From Ignavibacteriota bacterium (GTDB lineage Bacteria > Bacteroidota > Ignavibacteria > UBA10030 > UBA6906), in NCBI GenBank assembly GCA_016707525.1, contig JADJHP010000016.1:1-64000 (forward strand): a stretch of 64,000 nt of DNA, given 5' to 3'. A program made the translations under genes and the position numbers. Positions 9,923 through 18,212 of the stretch are shown in pieces. Each line of letters begins with the position of its first letter. Position 1 is the first letter of the stretch. The notes beneath the pieces are model-generated. The model worked only from the letters and a program-made list of their open reading frames with translations. It searched no databases and was not told where the DNA came from.

Positions 9923-11150
9923 GCCGGCCGAGGTCGAACCGTCGACCGAGGCAATACCCCTTACATTCCGTGACCGTATTGCCGGTCAGGTCGCCGTGTG
10001 CGCCACCTTCCACCTCGATACCGTAGTCGAGCCAGTTGCCCGCGCCCTTGCCGGTGAAAGTGTTCTTGGTGACGAGGCCGTTCGTGACACCGGCACCATA
10101 CATATAGATGCCGATGCGGCCGATGTTGCTCAGCGTGTTGCCGCTGATGGTCATATTTGCTTCATAGAACGCGATGCCGCGTCCGGCATAATCCGGTCCG
10201 CTCGGGTTGTAGCCGATGTTCTTGAGGATGTTGCCGGAGATGGTGCCGGGGCCCTTGGAGAGGATACCGATGTTCACGAGCTTCCCTGCGCCGTCCAGCG
10301 TGACGCCGGAGAGATTGAACGTCTTGCCGGGGTTCACGAGGAACCATCCGCGGCCGTCACCGGAGCCGCCGGTATTGGCAGACGGGGTGATGATGACCGT
10401 GTTCTTGTCGGCGCCCACGACCGAGACGTTCGTGTTCACGACGACCTGCGGGCCTTCGACGTACGTTCCGGGGTCCACGTTGATGATGTCGCCGTTCTTC
10501 GCTGCGGCGATCGCCGCCTTGATGCTCATGAGATCGCCGGCATAATCATAGACCCGGAACGTGCGGACCGAGGCGTTGTCCGTGACGTTGTGTAGATAGC
10601 GGTCCACGGGCAACATGTGCGCTGCGATCCCCGGGAACCCTGCGAACGCCTTTGCCTGGTCCAGCGTCTGGTAGAACCGCGTACGGGTGAAGGAGTACGG
10701 GATGCTGTTGTAGGCTTCCGTCTCCTGCGGCCCGCTTACGGCAAAGCCGAAGTCCATGGCGGACAGCGTGACCTGTGCATGGTCGCCCGCGTTCGTGCTG
10801 AAGGTGATCACACCCGGCACGGTCGGATTTGCCCAATCGGCGCTCTCAAGATAGAGCGCGCCCTGGCCTGTGGCCGATTCGCCAAAGGAGTTCGTACCCT
10901 GAATAACGATGCCGTTCGTGCCTCGCGGATAGTACCGGCCCCACGTGAACACGCCGATGCCGCCCCAGGAGTTCCCCGAGGTCGTGATGCCGGTCATCGT
11001 GATGTTCTCGGCATCGCCCATCTGGATGCCATTCCCACCGTTGTTCAATGCGGCGACATTCGTCAGGGTGATATTCTTCGCACCGTTCATGTTGATGCCG
11101 GTGCGATAGCAGTTCTGGACCTTCACGTTCTCGAGGGCACCGCTCAGCAC
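9741..11150 (-). CDS. beta-helix segment of the T9SS surface protein
   Basis: The stretch is full of parallel beta-helix turns (NCYRTGINMNGAKNITLTN, NGGNGIQMGDAENITMTG) and a second helix opening (GDIINVDPGTYVEG). The frame becomes wrong at about 9950, where GTAAGGGGTATTGCC seems to carry an extra base, after which it overlaps the intact carboxyl part. It is an internal piece of one long gene, not a separate product. Confidence 0.6.
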   Translation of the reverse strand: MLSGALENVKVQNCYRTGINMNGAKNITLTNVAALNNGGNGIQMGDAENITMTGITTSGNSWGGIGVFTWGRYYPRGTNGIVIQGTNSFGESATGQGALYLESADWANPTVPGVITFSTNAGDHAQVTLSAMDFGFAVSGPQETEAYNSIPYSFTRTRFYQTLDQAKAFAGFPGIAAHMLPVDRYLHNVTDNASVRTFRVYDYAGDLMSIKAAIAAAKNGDIINVDPGTYVEGPQVVVNTNVSVVGADKNTVIITPSANTGGSGDGRGWFLVNPGKTFNLSGVTLDGAGKLVNIGILSKGPGTISGNILKNIGYNPSGPDYAGRGIAFYEANMTISGNTLSNIGRIGIYMYGAGVTNGLVTKNTFTGKGAGNWLDYGIEVEGGAHGDLTGNTVTECKGYCLGRRFDLGRRACDDLLGRRNAGHRDGQQLYQQHQWPGDRVCGNGCDRCNDHRQRLHGLRLWRHFDRTGR

Positions 11151-11206
11151 CGCAGCGTTGCTGAACTGAATGCCGTAGCGGGCTGCTGTGGATGAGCCCT
11201 GGACGG

Positions 11207-11890
11207 TCAGGTTTTTGATCGTGACATTGTTCGCGACAGCATCGACACCTGCACCGTTGTTGGAGCTCGCAAAGTGGCGATATTGATGATAGTAGTCTCC
11301 ATGCCTGCGCCGATCAACTGGAGGTTCGGCTTATTGAGGTTCACGCCTTCCGTGTAGGTTCCGGCGAGGAGCCGAACGGTGCTGCCGGTGACCATGTCCA
11401 CGCCTTCCTGGATGCGGGCAACTGCGCCGCTGACCGGGCTCGTGGGGCTGACGCGCACCGCGGAGAGATCGCCCTGGAAGCCGATCTGTGCCGGGGCCAT
11501 ATCCGTACCTGCTTCAAGCCACGGCGAGTAGTCGATCAGCGCCACGAGGTCGCCGGAGATGCGGGAAGCGCCGGTGCCGGGGTTCGTTGCCGTTCCGCCG
11601 TATGCGACCGGAATCTGCGCAGCATAGCCCGGTTCGCCACCCGGGGTAGAGGTGATGTTCAGCATATTGGAACCGAGCCAATTGCCGGAGAAGTTGTATG
11701 CCGTCGTAGAGTTCGCTTCCACTGTCTTGCAATCGATCTGGCTGTACCAGTTGTCGGAGATGTTGTTCCCGGTCACGTTCAAGTTCGTGGTGGCCGTCAT
11801 TCCTACCGAACCATAATAAATGACGAAGCCGACGGTCCAATTGTCCGTGATCTCGTTGTTCTGGATCACCGTATTCGACACATTGTTCAC
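11207..11890 (-). CDS. beta-helix segment of the T9SS surface protein
   Basis: Turns such as NTVIQNNEITDNWTVGF and NLNVTGNNISDNWYSQ mark a right-handed beta-helix, ending in a fresh opener (VDMVTGSTVRLLAGTYTEG). It is in the same frame as the piece upstream, from which only the TAG at 11996-11998 separates it. Near 11275 a base appears to be missing (ACTTTGCGAGC), throwing the frame into the next piece. Confidence 0.6.
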   Translation of the reverse strand: MNNVSNTVIQNNEITDNWTVGFVIYYGSVGMTATTNLNVTGNNISDNWYSQIDCKTVEANSTTAYNFSGNWLGSNMLNITSTPGGEPGYAAQIPVAYGGTATNPGTGASRISGDLVALIDYSPWLEAGTDMAPAQIGFQGDLSAVRVSPTSPVSGAVARIQEGVDMVTGSTVRLLAGTYTEGVNLNKPNLQLIGAGMETTIINIATLRAPTTVQVSMLSRTMSRSKT

Positions 11891-11995
11891 AAGCTGGATA
11901 CCGGTCCGGTTGAAGGTGATGATGTTCTCGCGGACGATGTTCCCCTGTGAGTTATTGAAGTATACGCCGGTCCGGTTGCCCGTGAGCTTGCACTT

Positions 11996-12346
11996 CTAAA
12001 GGATGTTGCCGGAGGTGAGCTGTCCGACGTTCACGCCTGTGGTCTTCGGATGGGCTGCCCAATCCGTGGTGTTGTTGCCGTCGCGGGTGATCGTGAAGCC
12101 TTCCACGAGGATATTGTTCGCGCCCAGGTTCAGCGTCGGGGTCCCTGCGGCCTTGAGACCCAGGATGATGCTCTGATCGATCCCCGCGCCGCGCAGGGTG
12201 AGCTGCTTGGTGACATTCACGTCTTCAGCGAAGGTTCCGGCCGCAACCGTAACGGTCGCTCCGGGGGTCGCAGCGTCAATGGCCGCCTGAATGGTGGCGA
12301 ACGTCCCTGCAGGTGCGCTCACCGTGACGATGCCGGCATAGCCCAC
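11996..12346 (-). CDS. beta-helix opener segment ending at an internal TAG
   Basis: The segment reads GTFATIQAAIDAATPGATVT and VAAGTFAEDVNVTKQLTLRG, the standard opener of these secreted beta-helices, and stops at a TAG inside SGNIL-KCKLTGNRTG. Because the same frame continues as good beta-helix after the TAG, the stop is probably a point error or a nonsense mutation. Confidence 0.5.
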   Translation of the reverse strand: MGYAGIVTVSAPAGTFATIQAAIDAATPGATVTVAAGTFAEDVNVTKQLTLRGAGIDQSIILGLKAAGTPTLNLGANNILVEGFTITRDGNNTTDWAAHPKTTGVNVGQLTSGNIL

Positions 12347-12822
12347 GGTAACGCCGGGGATCGCCGACGGTATGGCACACCGAGGCCGTCTAGCATCACA
12401 TCCACGGCATTGCCCGTGAAGACTGTTCCGGCGAGGATGTTGCCGCTCACGGTGGCATTGTTCGTATTGAGCTTGTTATCCTTGATCTGGATGCCTGCGA
12501 TCGTGCAGTTCGAGATCGTGACGCCGCTGATGTTGCCGGTGGTGGACTCGCCATTGCTCGGGCCGTAGCCATCGTAGTTATCGATGCGGATACCGATGCC
12601 GCATGCGTTGATCGTTCCGCCGGTGATCGTGACGGTGCTGGTGGTGGCATCGTTCCACAGGTTGATGCCGATCCCCAACCCGGTGATCGTATTGTTCAGC
12701 ACGTTGACGCCGGTGGTCCCCTGGATAGAGGAAATCAGGATGCCACGGGTCGGGCTATAGCCCGGGACCGCCGTGATGGTATTGTTCGCAACGGTGAACG
12801 TCGAACAGTCGGCATACATCAA
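12319..12822 (-). CDS. beta-helix segment of the T9SS surface protein
   Basis: Repeated turns (CSTFTVANNTITAVPGYSP, GVNVLNNTITGLGIGINLW, GTINACGIGIRIDNYDG) identify the same helix family. The frame changes at both ends, near 12.8 kb and 12.34 kb. It is an internal piece of the 13776-7733 gene. Confidence 0.5.
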   Translation of the reverse strand: MMYADCSTFTVANNTITAVPGYSPTRGILISSIQGTTGVNVLNNTITGLGIGINLWNDATTSTVTITGGTINACGIGIRIDNYDGYGPSNGESTTGNISGVTISNCTIAGIQIKDNKLNTNNATVSGNILAGTVFTGNAVDVMLDGLGVPYRRRSPALPWAMPASSR

Positions 12823-13546
12823 ATTGAAGAAGATGCCCAGCCGGTTCGTCTGGATCGCGTTGTTCGAGATGCTGTGCGCCGCGCCCGGTATTGGCCTGAT
12901 AATAATTCCCCGTCTGGATGCCCGTGCGGGTACGGGTCAAAACGTTACCGGTTACTTCAGCGTAGAAATTGTTGTAGAGCAGGATGCCGATGCCCCACGA
13001 CGGCGGCATCATGTTGTCCAGCTTGTTATTCCGGATGGCGTTGCCGGAGGATGCCGCCCCGCCATTGTCCCAGTTGTAGAACTGGAGGGCCGCATACGAG
13101 AACGACGTGATGATGTTGTTCTCGACGACGATGTTGGATCCACCCACGTAGCTCCAGATCGCGGACGAAGCGTCCACATCGATCCCGTTGCTGAGCACTC
13201 CGCCGGTGAGGGCTGGATTGTTGCCATCGAAGGTCAACCCCTTCACGGTCACATTTCCCGAATGGATGTCCATGATCGTCTGGTCACCGTCAGATCCGGA
13301 TTGATACGCACCGGCGACGGCGGTCATGAGCACTGCTTCAGCCACGCGCGATCCTGTGTTCGGATCGATGAGTGCGTTCGGTCCCAGAAGGGTGACCGCC
13401 TTCGTGACGATGACATTCTCCACATAGGTTCCGGCCGCAACATGGATCGTTCCGCCAGCATCGACTCCAGCCAGGGCAGAATTGATCGTTGCAAATGGGT
13501 CGTCCCCCAACCGGGATCCGCTGCCGTGAAATTGTCGTCGACCCAA
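12755..13546 (-). CDS. amino-proximal beta-helix segment of the T9SS surface protein
   Basis: The segment reads FATINSALAGVDAGGTIHV, AAGTYVENVIVTKAVTLLG and further helix turns (NIVVENNIITSFSYAALQF). It directly follows the signal-peptide piece, out of frame by an indel near 13.5 kb. The last residues drift out of frame near 12.86 kb. Confidence 0.5.
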   Translation of the reverse strand: MGRRQFHGSGSRLGDDPFATINSALAGVDAGGTIHVAAGTYVENVIVTKAVTLLGPNALIDPNTGSRVAEAVLMTAVAGAYQSGSDGDQTIMDIHSGNVTVKGLTFDGNNPALTGGVLSNGIDVDASSAIWSYVGGSNIVVENNIITSFSYAALQFYNWDNGGAASSGNAIRNNKLDNMMPPSWGIGILLYNNFYAEVTGNVLTRTRTGIQTGNYYQANTGRGAQHLEQRDPDEPAGHLLQFDVCRLFDVHRCEQYHHGGPGL

Positions 13547-13776
13547 ACCTCGGCCGCTGCTGTCCCCGACAACCGGGGGGCAGAGGATATCCGCGCCTGT
13601 TTGGCAGCGGCGACTTTTGACTCGGGAGAGACCGGTGTCATATCGCGTGTGTCATCGGTAACGCCGATGACCTGGGCCCCGGTGCGAACATTCTTCGCAT
13701 CCGCACCCCACGCCGACCCGGTACACATCGTCGCTACAAGAGCGAAGACAAGGATCGTGGTGAAGACGTGTTTCAT
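13324..13776 (-). CDS. signal peptide and mature start of the T9SS beta-helix protein
   Basis: The ATG at 13776 gives MKHVFTTILVFALVATMCTG and a likely cleavage after SAWGADA. The mature protein begins with a low-complexity linker and EVWVDDNFTAADPGWG before the frame is lost near 13510. I chose 13776 rather than the upstream ATG at 13830 because it places the hydrophobic core right after a short basic start. Confidence 0.55.
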   Translation of the reverse strand: MKHVFTTILVFALVATMCTGSAWGADAKNVRTGAQVIGVTDDTRDMTPVSPESKVAAAKQARISSAPRLSGTAAAEVWVDDNFTAADPGWGTTHLQRSILPWLESMLAERSMLRPEPMWRMSSSRRRSPFWDRTHSSIRTQDRAWLKQCS

Positions 13777-14280
13777 GGTTTCACCTATCGCAGATGATGG
13801 AACAAGTGGATTGTATATGTTCAGGAACAAAGGATGGTGGACAGTCAGATTGCTCTGCGTTGCCGCACAAAAAGCGGAGGTGTCTTCCCCGATGAATGCA
13901 TCCCCAGATAAAAGACACCGGCGCGATCGTTCACGTGGCTACGCAAAAGGACCGCTGTTCCCCAGGATACCCCCCGGCGTCTTGCCGTGCACATGCAATG
14001 GACAAATAACCTGCCGGGACCGGACGCCCGTACGCCGAGCGAACCGGCGATACCCGGCCGAGAAATGATCGTTGCTAGTGACTGTGAAGCCGCAGCGTCT
14101 TGTGCGGTTCGATGATCAAGAGGTGTTGGAGTTATATGCTAGAAGCGTGCCACGGCGGGCACTTCAAAACCAGTTAAAAAAGGGGATTTCTAAGGCGGTT
14201 GGTATCGGGGAAAGAGCCCGGGTTTGCATGGACAAAACCGAAGTTGCCTTCAGGGGGACTACACAGCAAGGTATGGGATG
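13777..14280. other. 504-bp intergenic region with sigma-54 promoter
   Basis: No protein-coding signal was recognised. The region holds a sigma-54 promoter on the minus strand (14137-14152) and would give the surface-protein gene a leader of about 350 nt. Nothing resembling a riboswitch was identified in that leader. Confidence 0.5.
14137..14152 (-). promoter_or_regulatory. sigma-54 (RpoN) promoter
   Basis: On the minus strand the sequence is TGGCACGCTTCTAGCA. The consensus is TGGCACG-N4-TTGCW, so one base differs (A for the second T of the -12 box), and GG and GC are correctly spaced. It lies just past the sigma-54 response regulator gene and points at the surface-protein run. The start of transcription would be near 14126. 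Confidence 0.65.
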
Positions 14281-15681
14281 TTACTCCTCGTCGCGCTGCA
14301 GCACCACCTTGTTCGTCTTGAGCGCCTTCCTCAAGCCCGGACCGGTGATGCCGGCCATCGCGGCTGCCTTCGCGACATTGAAATTCGCCCGCCGCATCAA
14401 TTCCGAAAAATACCCGCGCTTGAACACCTCCTCGGCACTGCGATAATTGGGCAATTCGTCGTACCGCGTCGCCAGACACTCCCTGCACCGGTCCCCTTCC
14501 CCGTCACGCTTCACGATCCCCAGCATCGGAAAATCCACCGGTTGCAATTCGCCCGTCTGCGAATACGCAAGTGCCCCTTTGATCGAGTTCTCCAGCTCCC
14601 GCACGTTCCCCGGCCACCGGTGCCCCTCCAGCGCCCTGATCGCTTCGGGCGACATGGAGTACTGCCGGCCATCCGATTGCCCCCCGAACTTCTGCAGGAA
14701 ATACCCCGCAAGCGGGGCGATGTCCTCCCGGCGTTCACGCAGGGCCGGGATGTTCAGCTTCACGCCGGAGATGCGGTGATAGAAGTCCTCGCGCATCCTC
14801 CCCTTCGATACGACGTCCTCAAGCTTCTCGTTGGTGGCCATGATCACCCGCACATCCAGCCGGGTATCCGGCCGCCGCGGGTCCTGCCCCACACGCGCGA
14901 TGCTCTTGTACTGCATGAACTGCAGCAGCTTGAGCTGCACGGTCTCGGTGAGGCACGATACCTCGGGGATGTACAACGTCCCCCCGTTCGCCGCCTCGAG
15001 CTTCCCGATCTTGGCCTTGTCCGCCCCCGAGAATGCCCCCTTTTCGTGCCCGAAGAGCTCGCTCTCGATGATGGATTCGCTCAGCACGCGCATGGCCAGC
15101 GGGATGAAGGGCTTGTCCCTCCGCGCACTCCGCTGATGGATCTCGAACGCACACAGGTCCTTCCCTACGCCGGTCTCGCCATGGATGAGTACATCGAACG
15201 AAAGCCCGGCAAGCCGGGTGATCTCGTAGTGCACTTTCTTCATCCCCTCGCTGGCGAAGACGAGACGGTCGTGGAACTCGGCAAAACTGTTCTGGAGCGC
15301 GCGCACACTGATCTCGAGCGTGCGGCGCTCGAGAGCCTTGGTGAGTTTTGCGGCAAGGATGTCGCGGTTGAAGCTCTTGGACACGAAATCGTACGCGCCG
15401 AGGCGCATGAGCTCGACAGCGGTTTCGGTGTCGGCATGGTCGGTGACGATCACGACGGGCAGGAACGGATCCACATCGCGGTGCAGCGCCAGCAACACTT
15501 CGCTGCCGTCCTGGTCGGGGAGACGGAGATCCAGCAGTACGGCCGCCGGCCCTTCGAGCCGCGCCATCTCCAGTCCCTTCTTGGCCGTGGTTGCGGTCCG
15601 GATGTGATAGCGGTCGCGCAGCAACGATTCTACATCGTTGAGGAATGCGACGCTGTCGTCGATGATCAGTACTCGGTCCAT
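14281..15681 (-). CDS. sigma-54-dependent response regulator (NtrC type) with degenerate Walker B
   Basis: The protein has 466 residues: receiver domain (acidic pair D8-D9, phospho-Asp D51, Lys K102), AAA+ sigma-54 activator domain and a Fis-type helix-turn-helix (KAAAMAGITGPGLRKAL). Walker A is GETGVGKD (168-175), and the sigma-54 contact loop reads GAFSGA instead of GAFTGA, a common variant. Walker B reads GGTLYIPEV: Pro239 stands where the Mg-coordinating Asp normally is, though the Glu remains. ATP hydrolysis may therefore be weak or absent. The kinase gene lies upstream on the same strand, separated by 224 bp with an inverted-repeat element. The likely target is the sigma-54 promoter at 14137-14152. 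Confidence 0.9.
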   Translation of the reverse strand: MDRVLIIDDSVAFLNDVESLLRDRYHIRTATTAKKGLEMARLEGPAAVLLDLRLPDQDGSEVLLALHRDVDPFLPVVIVTDHADTETAVELMRLGAYDFVSKSFNRDILAAKLTKALERRTLEISVRALQNSFAEFHDRLVFASEGMKKVHYEITRLAGLSFDVLIHGETGVGKDLCAFEIHQRSARRDKPFIPLAMRVLSESIIESELFGHEKGAFSGADKAKIGKLEAANGGTLYIPEVSCLTETVQLKLLQFMQYKSIARVGQDPRRPDTRLDVRVIMATNEKLEDVVSKGRMREDFYHRISGVKLNIPALRERREDIAPLAGYFLQKFGGQSDGRQYSMSPEAIRALEGHRWPGNVRELENSIKGALAYSQTGELQPVDFPMLGIVKRDGEGDRCRECLATRYDELPNYRSAEEVFKRGYFSELMRRANFNVAKAAAMAGITGPGLRKALKTNKVVLQRDEE

Positions 15682-15722
15682 TGGACTTTTCTATAGATAA
15701 AATCGATGAGTTTCAGTGGGTC

Positions 15723-15833
15723 CCGGTGGTATGCTCCTCCATCGGAAACTCGGATCTTGGGGAAGCTGCACCAGTGATACCACACATCCAGCCGCTCCCG
15801 ACGCGAGTTTCCGCTGGAGGAGCATACCACCGG
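15723..15833. repeat. REPIN-like inverted-repeat element between kinase and regulator genes
   Basis: Two 30-nt arms (15723-15752 and 15804-15833) are inverted copies with one mismatch at arm position 20. They begin CCGGTGGTATGCTCC and enclose 51 nt. The size and two-arm layout resemble REPIN/REP doublets mobilised by RAYT transposases. No second copy was seen in this window. In the kinase-regulator transcript it would fold into a long hairpin. Confidence 0.6.
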
Positions 15834-15905
15834 TCCCCCGACCGGGCATGATCTCCCCCCGGAAAGCACGCTTCCGGACCACGAGCGACCGCGTTCTGAG
15901 TCTTC

Positions 15906-17897
15906 CTACAGGCGAGCCAGCTCGACGATGAAACGTGAGCCGGTCGGTGATGTACTGTCCAGACGCAGCGTACCGCCGCACCCCTCCAGGCACCGGAGTG
16001 CATGCCCGAGCCCGAATCCACGCCCGCTCCCCTTCGTCGAGAAATGGTCCTCGAAGATGTGGGTGCGGATCTCTTCGGAGATCCCCGGGCCATTGTCTTC
16101 TACTTCGATCAACACACGCTGTCCGGCACCCTGCACTACACGCAATGCGATGGTGGGCATGTCGCTCCGGTCGCTGCCCGCACTGGCCTCCAGAGCGTTC
16201 GTCACAAGCGTGGAAAGCACTTCGTTCAATTCGGAGGTACGCATGACCACCGGCAGCGGCGCGGGGTCTTCGTTACAATTGATCACCGCCTGCGTCCCGG
16301 TGCACCGGAATTTCGCTACGGCGGAACGGACGATGGCGTTCACGTCGCAGGTGAATTCCACACGCAGCAGCGCGTGCAGGTCGGACGTGAGGACCTTGAT
16401 CTCCGCAACGGCACGGACCACCTCGCGTGCCAGCGATGCGAGCCGGTCCTGCAGCTTCACGTCCCCCAGCAACGCAAGGATCTCGGGCAATGCAGCGCGC
16501 ATGCTGTTCGTGGCGTGGCGCAGCTTGAGGGCGTCCGAGGCTATCGGACGGACCGCATCCCGGAATGCCGTGTCGGTGGCAAGAATATGCATCAACGAAC
16601 TGATGAGCAGGAGCTGGTGCGTGGTGGTCTCGTCGAATTCCTGCGCGGCGATGCGGAAACGCTGCACGGGCGAGGGCCCGCCCACACCGCCGCCGGAGAG
16701 CGGGATGCACAACGAGTCGAGATTCTCAAGGAACAGCGCGATGCGGTTCAGATTCATCGCCGCACTTTCGCCATGCCGCAACGCATGAAGCTTCGTGAGG
16801 AGCTTGTCCACCGCTTCGCTCCGCACCGCATGCCGGAACTCCGCCTCGGCAACCTTCCGCTGGGTGATGTCGTGCAGGATCACCTGGATCCGGCCGTCCG
16901 ACATCCCCCGCGCACTGATCTCCACGTCCACCCGCCGGCCATCGGCACAGACCAGGCTCCGTTCCGAGGTGACCCTTCCACCATTCTGCAACTCCCGGAT
17001 CCGCATGGGCTCGGCGGCAAGATGGTCCGCCTCGATCAGGTCGGAGAACCGCATCGCCAGGAGCTCTTCGCGCGGAAATCCGAGCAGCTCGCACGCACGG
17101 GAGTTCACCGCCACTATCCGCTGCTCCCCGTTGCCGATGATGATCGGTTCCGCCGCCTGCTCCATGAGCATGCGGTATTCCCGCTCGCGCTGTTCGAGCG
17201 CCCGGCGCGAGGCTTCGCGCTCCGAGACATCGGTGAACGTATGCACGAACCCGGACCACGTCCCCGCGTCATCCACCATCATGTTGGAACGGTAGTCCAC
17301 TTCGTAATGCCTGCCGTCGCGCGACAGGAGCGTGGACGGCGGCAGCACGGTGTACACGTCATGCAACGGATGCCCGATGGCCTCGTCCACGGTCCACCCG
17401 GTGAGCGCTTCGGCGACGGGGTTCATATACCGTACCGCACCGTCCGTGCCGGCAACGATCACCCCGTCATCGATATTGTCGAGGGTGGCGGCCAGGAGCT
17501 GCTTCTGCTCGCGGATGGTGGTCTCGAGCCGGTTGCGCAGAAGCGCGATCTCGACGGCGGCATGTAACTCCGCTTCTTCGAACGGCTTAAGGACGTACGC
17601 GAACGGCTCGGTGAGCCGGATGCGGGCGATCAGCTCGGCATCGGAAAAGGCGGTGATGTACACGACCGGGATGTTGTAATGCTCTTTGATCCGCGCGGCG
17701 GTCTCGATGCCATCGATGCCCGTCCCGAGGTTGACATCCATCAATACCACATCGGGATGCGAAGCCCCCACAGCGGACATAGCGTCCTCCCCTGACGACG
17801 CCATGCCCGCTATGTCGTAACCGAGTTGCTGGAGGCGATGCCGGATATCCAGGGCAACCACGGCTTCATCTTCGACGACAAATATGCGGGGTTTCAT
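15906..17897 (-). CDS. hybrid sensor histidine kinase, REC-PAS-PAS-kinase
   Basis: The protein has 663 residues. A receiver domain comes first (EDE at 9-11, phospho-Asp D54), then two PAS domains (DGVIVAGTDGAVRYMNPVAE; EPIIIGNGEQRIVAVNSRA), and then a kinase core. The N box is NEVLSTLVTNALEA, G1 DNGPGI and G2 GRGFGLGH. No canonical H-E-x-x-x-P box is present; LKLRHATNSMRAALPEI is the best phospho-acceptor candidate. No membrane segment was seen, so it is cytoplasmic. I chose ATG 17897 because the receiver domain starts there; an upstream in-frame extension to 18080 has no domain. It is the likely partner of the adjacent sigma-54 regulator. Confidence 0.88.
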   Translation of the reverse strand: MKPRIFVVEDEAVVALDIRHRLQQLGYDIAGMASSGEDAMSAVGASHPDVVLMDVNLGTGIDGIETAARIKEHYNIPVVYITAFSDAELIARIRLTEPFAYVLKPFEEAELHAAVEIALLRNRLETTIREQKQLLAATLDNIDDGVIVAGTDGAVRYMNPVAEALTGWTVDEAIGHPLHDVYTVLPPSTLLSRDGRHYEVDYRSNMMVDDAGTWSGFVHTFTDVSEREASRRALEQREREYRMLMEQAAEPIIIGNGEQRIVAVNSRACELLGFPREELLAMRFSDLIEADHLAAEPMRIRELQNGGRVTSERSLVCADGRRVDVEISARGMSDGRIQVILHDITQRKVAEAEFRHAVRSEAVDKLLTKLHALRHGESAAMNLNRIALFLENLDSLCIPLSGGGVGGPSPVQRFRIAAQEFDETTTHQLLLISSLMHILATDTAFRDAVRPIASDALKLRHATNSMRAALPEILALLGDVKLQDRLASLAREVVRAVAEIKVLTSDLHALLRVEFTCDVNAIVRSAVAKFRCTGTQAVINCNEDPAPLPVVMRTSELNEVLSTLVTNALEASAGSDRSDMPTIALRVVQGAGQRVLIEVEDNGPGISEEIRTHIFEDHFSTKGSGRGFGLGHALRCLEGCGGTLRLDSTSPTGSRFIVELARL

Positions 17898-18212
17898 GAT
17901 TGGACTAACCAACACGTGCTGGTCTCGAGCGTTGCTGCTTCTGCGTCCGATCTTTCGAGAAAATTCGGGATACAATAATGTCAATTCTAGTTCACCAGTC
18001 AATTCCCGAAAATCTGATTCTCGTGTCAGAATTTGCGGAAGTTTTCGTGTAGTCCGTGGACTACACGAAATTTCACGCACATTCGAACTTTTTGCTGAAA
18101 CTACAGTTTACTGGTGCATGAATGGCTTTCGCTTCATGCTCTATCTTTCGTCGCATTTGCATACTGTTGCAGAAGCCTGGGAGATTAAAGTTGTTTTTCG
18201 TACCTTCTCTCT
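17898..18212. other. divergent intergenic region, AT-richer than its surroundings
   Basis: This 315-bp gap separates the divergently transcribed kinase and mutT genes and should hold both promoters. It contains a near-perfect 28-bp palindrome (18043-18070) and a weaker TTCGGGA/TCCCGAA pair (about 17964 and 18004). No gene was seen in it. Confidence 0.5.
18043..18070. promoter_or_regulatory. 28-bp palindrome, candidate operator
   Basis: TTTCGTGTAGTCC and GGACTACACGAAA are perfect 13-bp inverted arms separated by GT. The site lies between divergent genes, 146 bp before the kinase start and 143 bp before the mutT start. A dimeric regulator site is the simplest reading. A hairpin in either transcript is the alternative. 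Confidence 0.5.

Larger units (their letters stand above)
7733..13776 (-). pseudogene. large T9SS beta-helix surface protein with cohesin/dockerin-like modules, frameshifted
   Basis: The reconstructed product is about 2,010 residues. It starts at ATG 13776 (MKHVFTTILVFALVATMCTG, a clear signal peptide), opens with EVWVDDNFTAADPGWG and an AAGTY strand, then runs as a very long right-handed beta-helix. It ends with two cohesin-like domains, two dockerin-like motifs and a complete T9SS tail. Frame changes fall near 13.5, 12.8, 12.33, 11.27 and 9.95 kb, and an in-frame TAG lies at 11996-11998. The gene is the first of the minus-strand surface-protein run, 129 bp plus a leader away from a sigma-54 response regulator gene. 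It shares its layout with the neighbouring 1730-7647 gene, which suggests duplication. Likely role: cell-surface adhesion or polysaccharide binding. Confidence 0.7.

Noticed and set aside
15666..15993. Small proteins spanning the inverted repeat between kinase and regulator
   Set aside because: The frames arise from the palindromic arms themselves (the same peptide-like words appear on both strands) and lack start signals.
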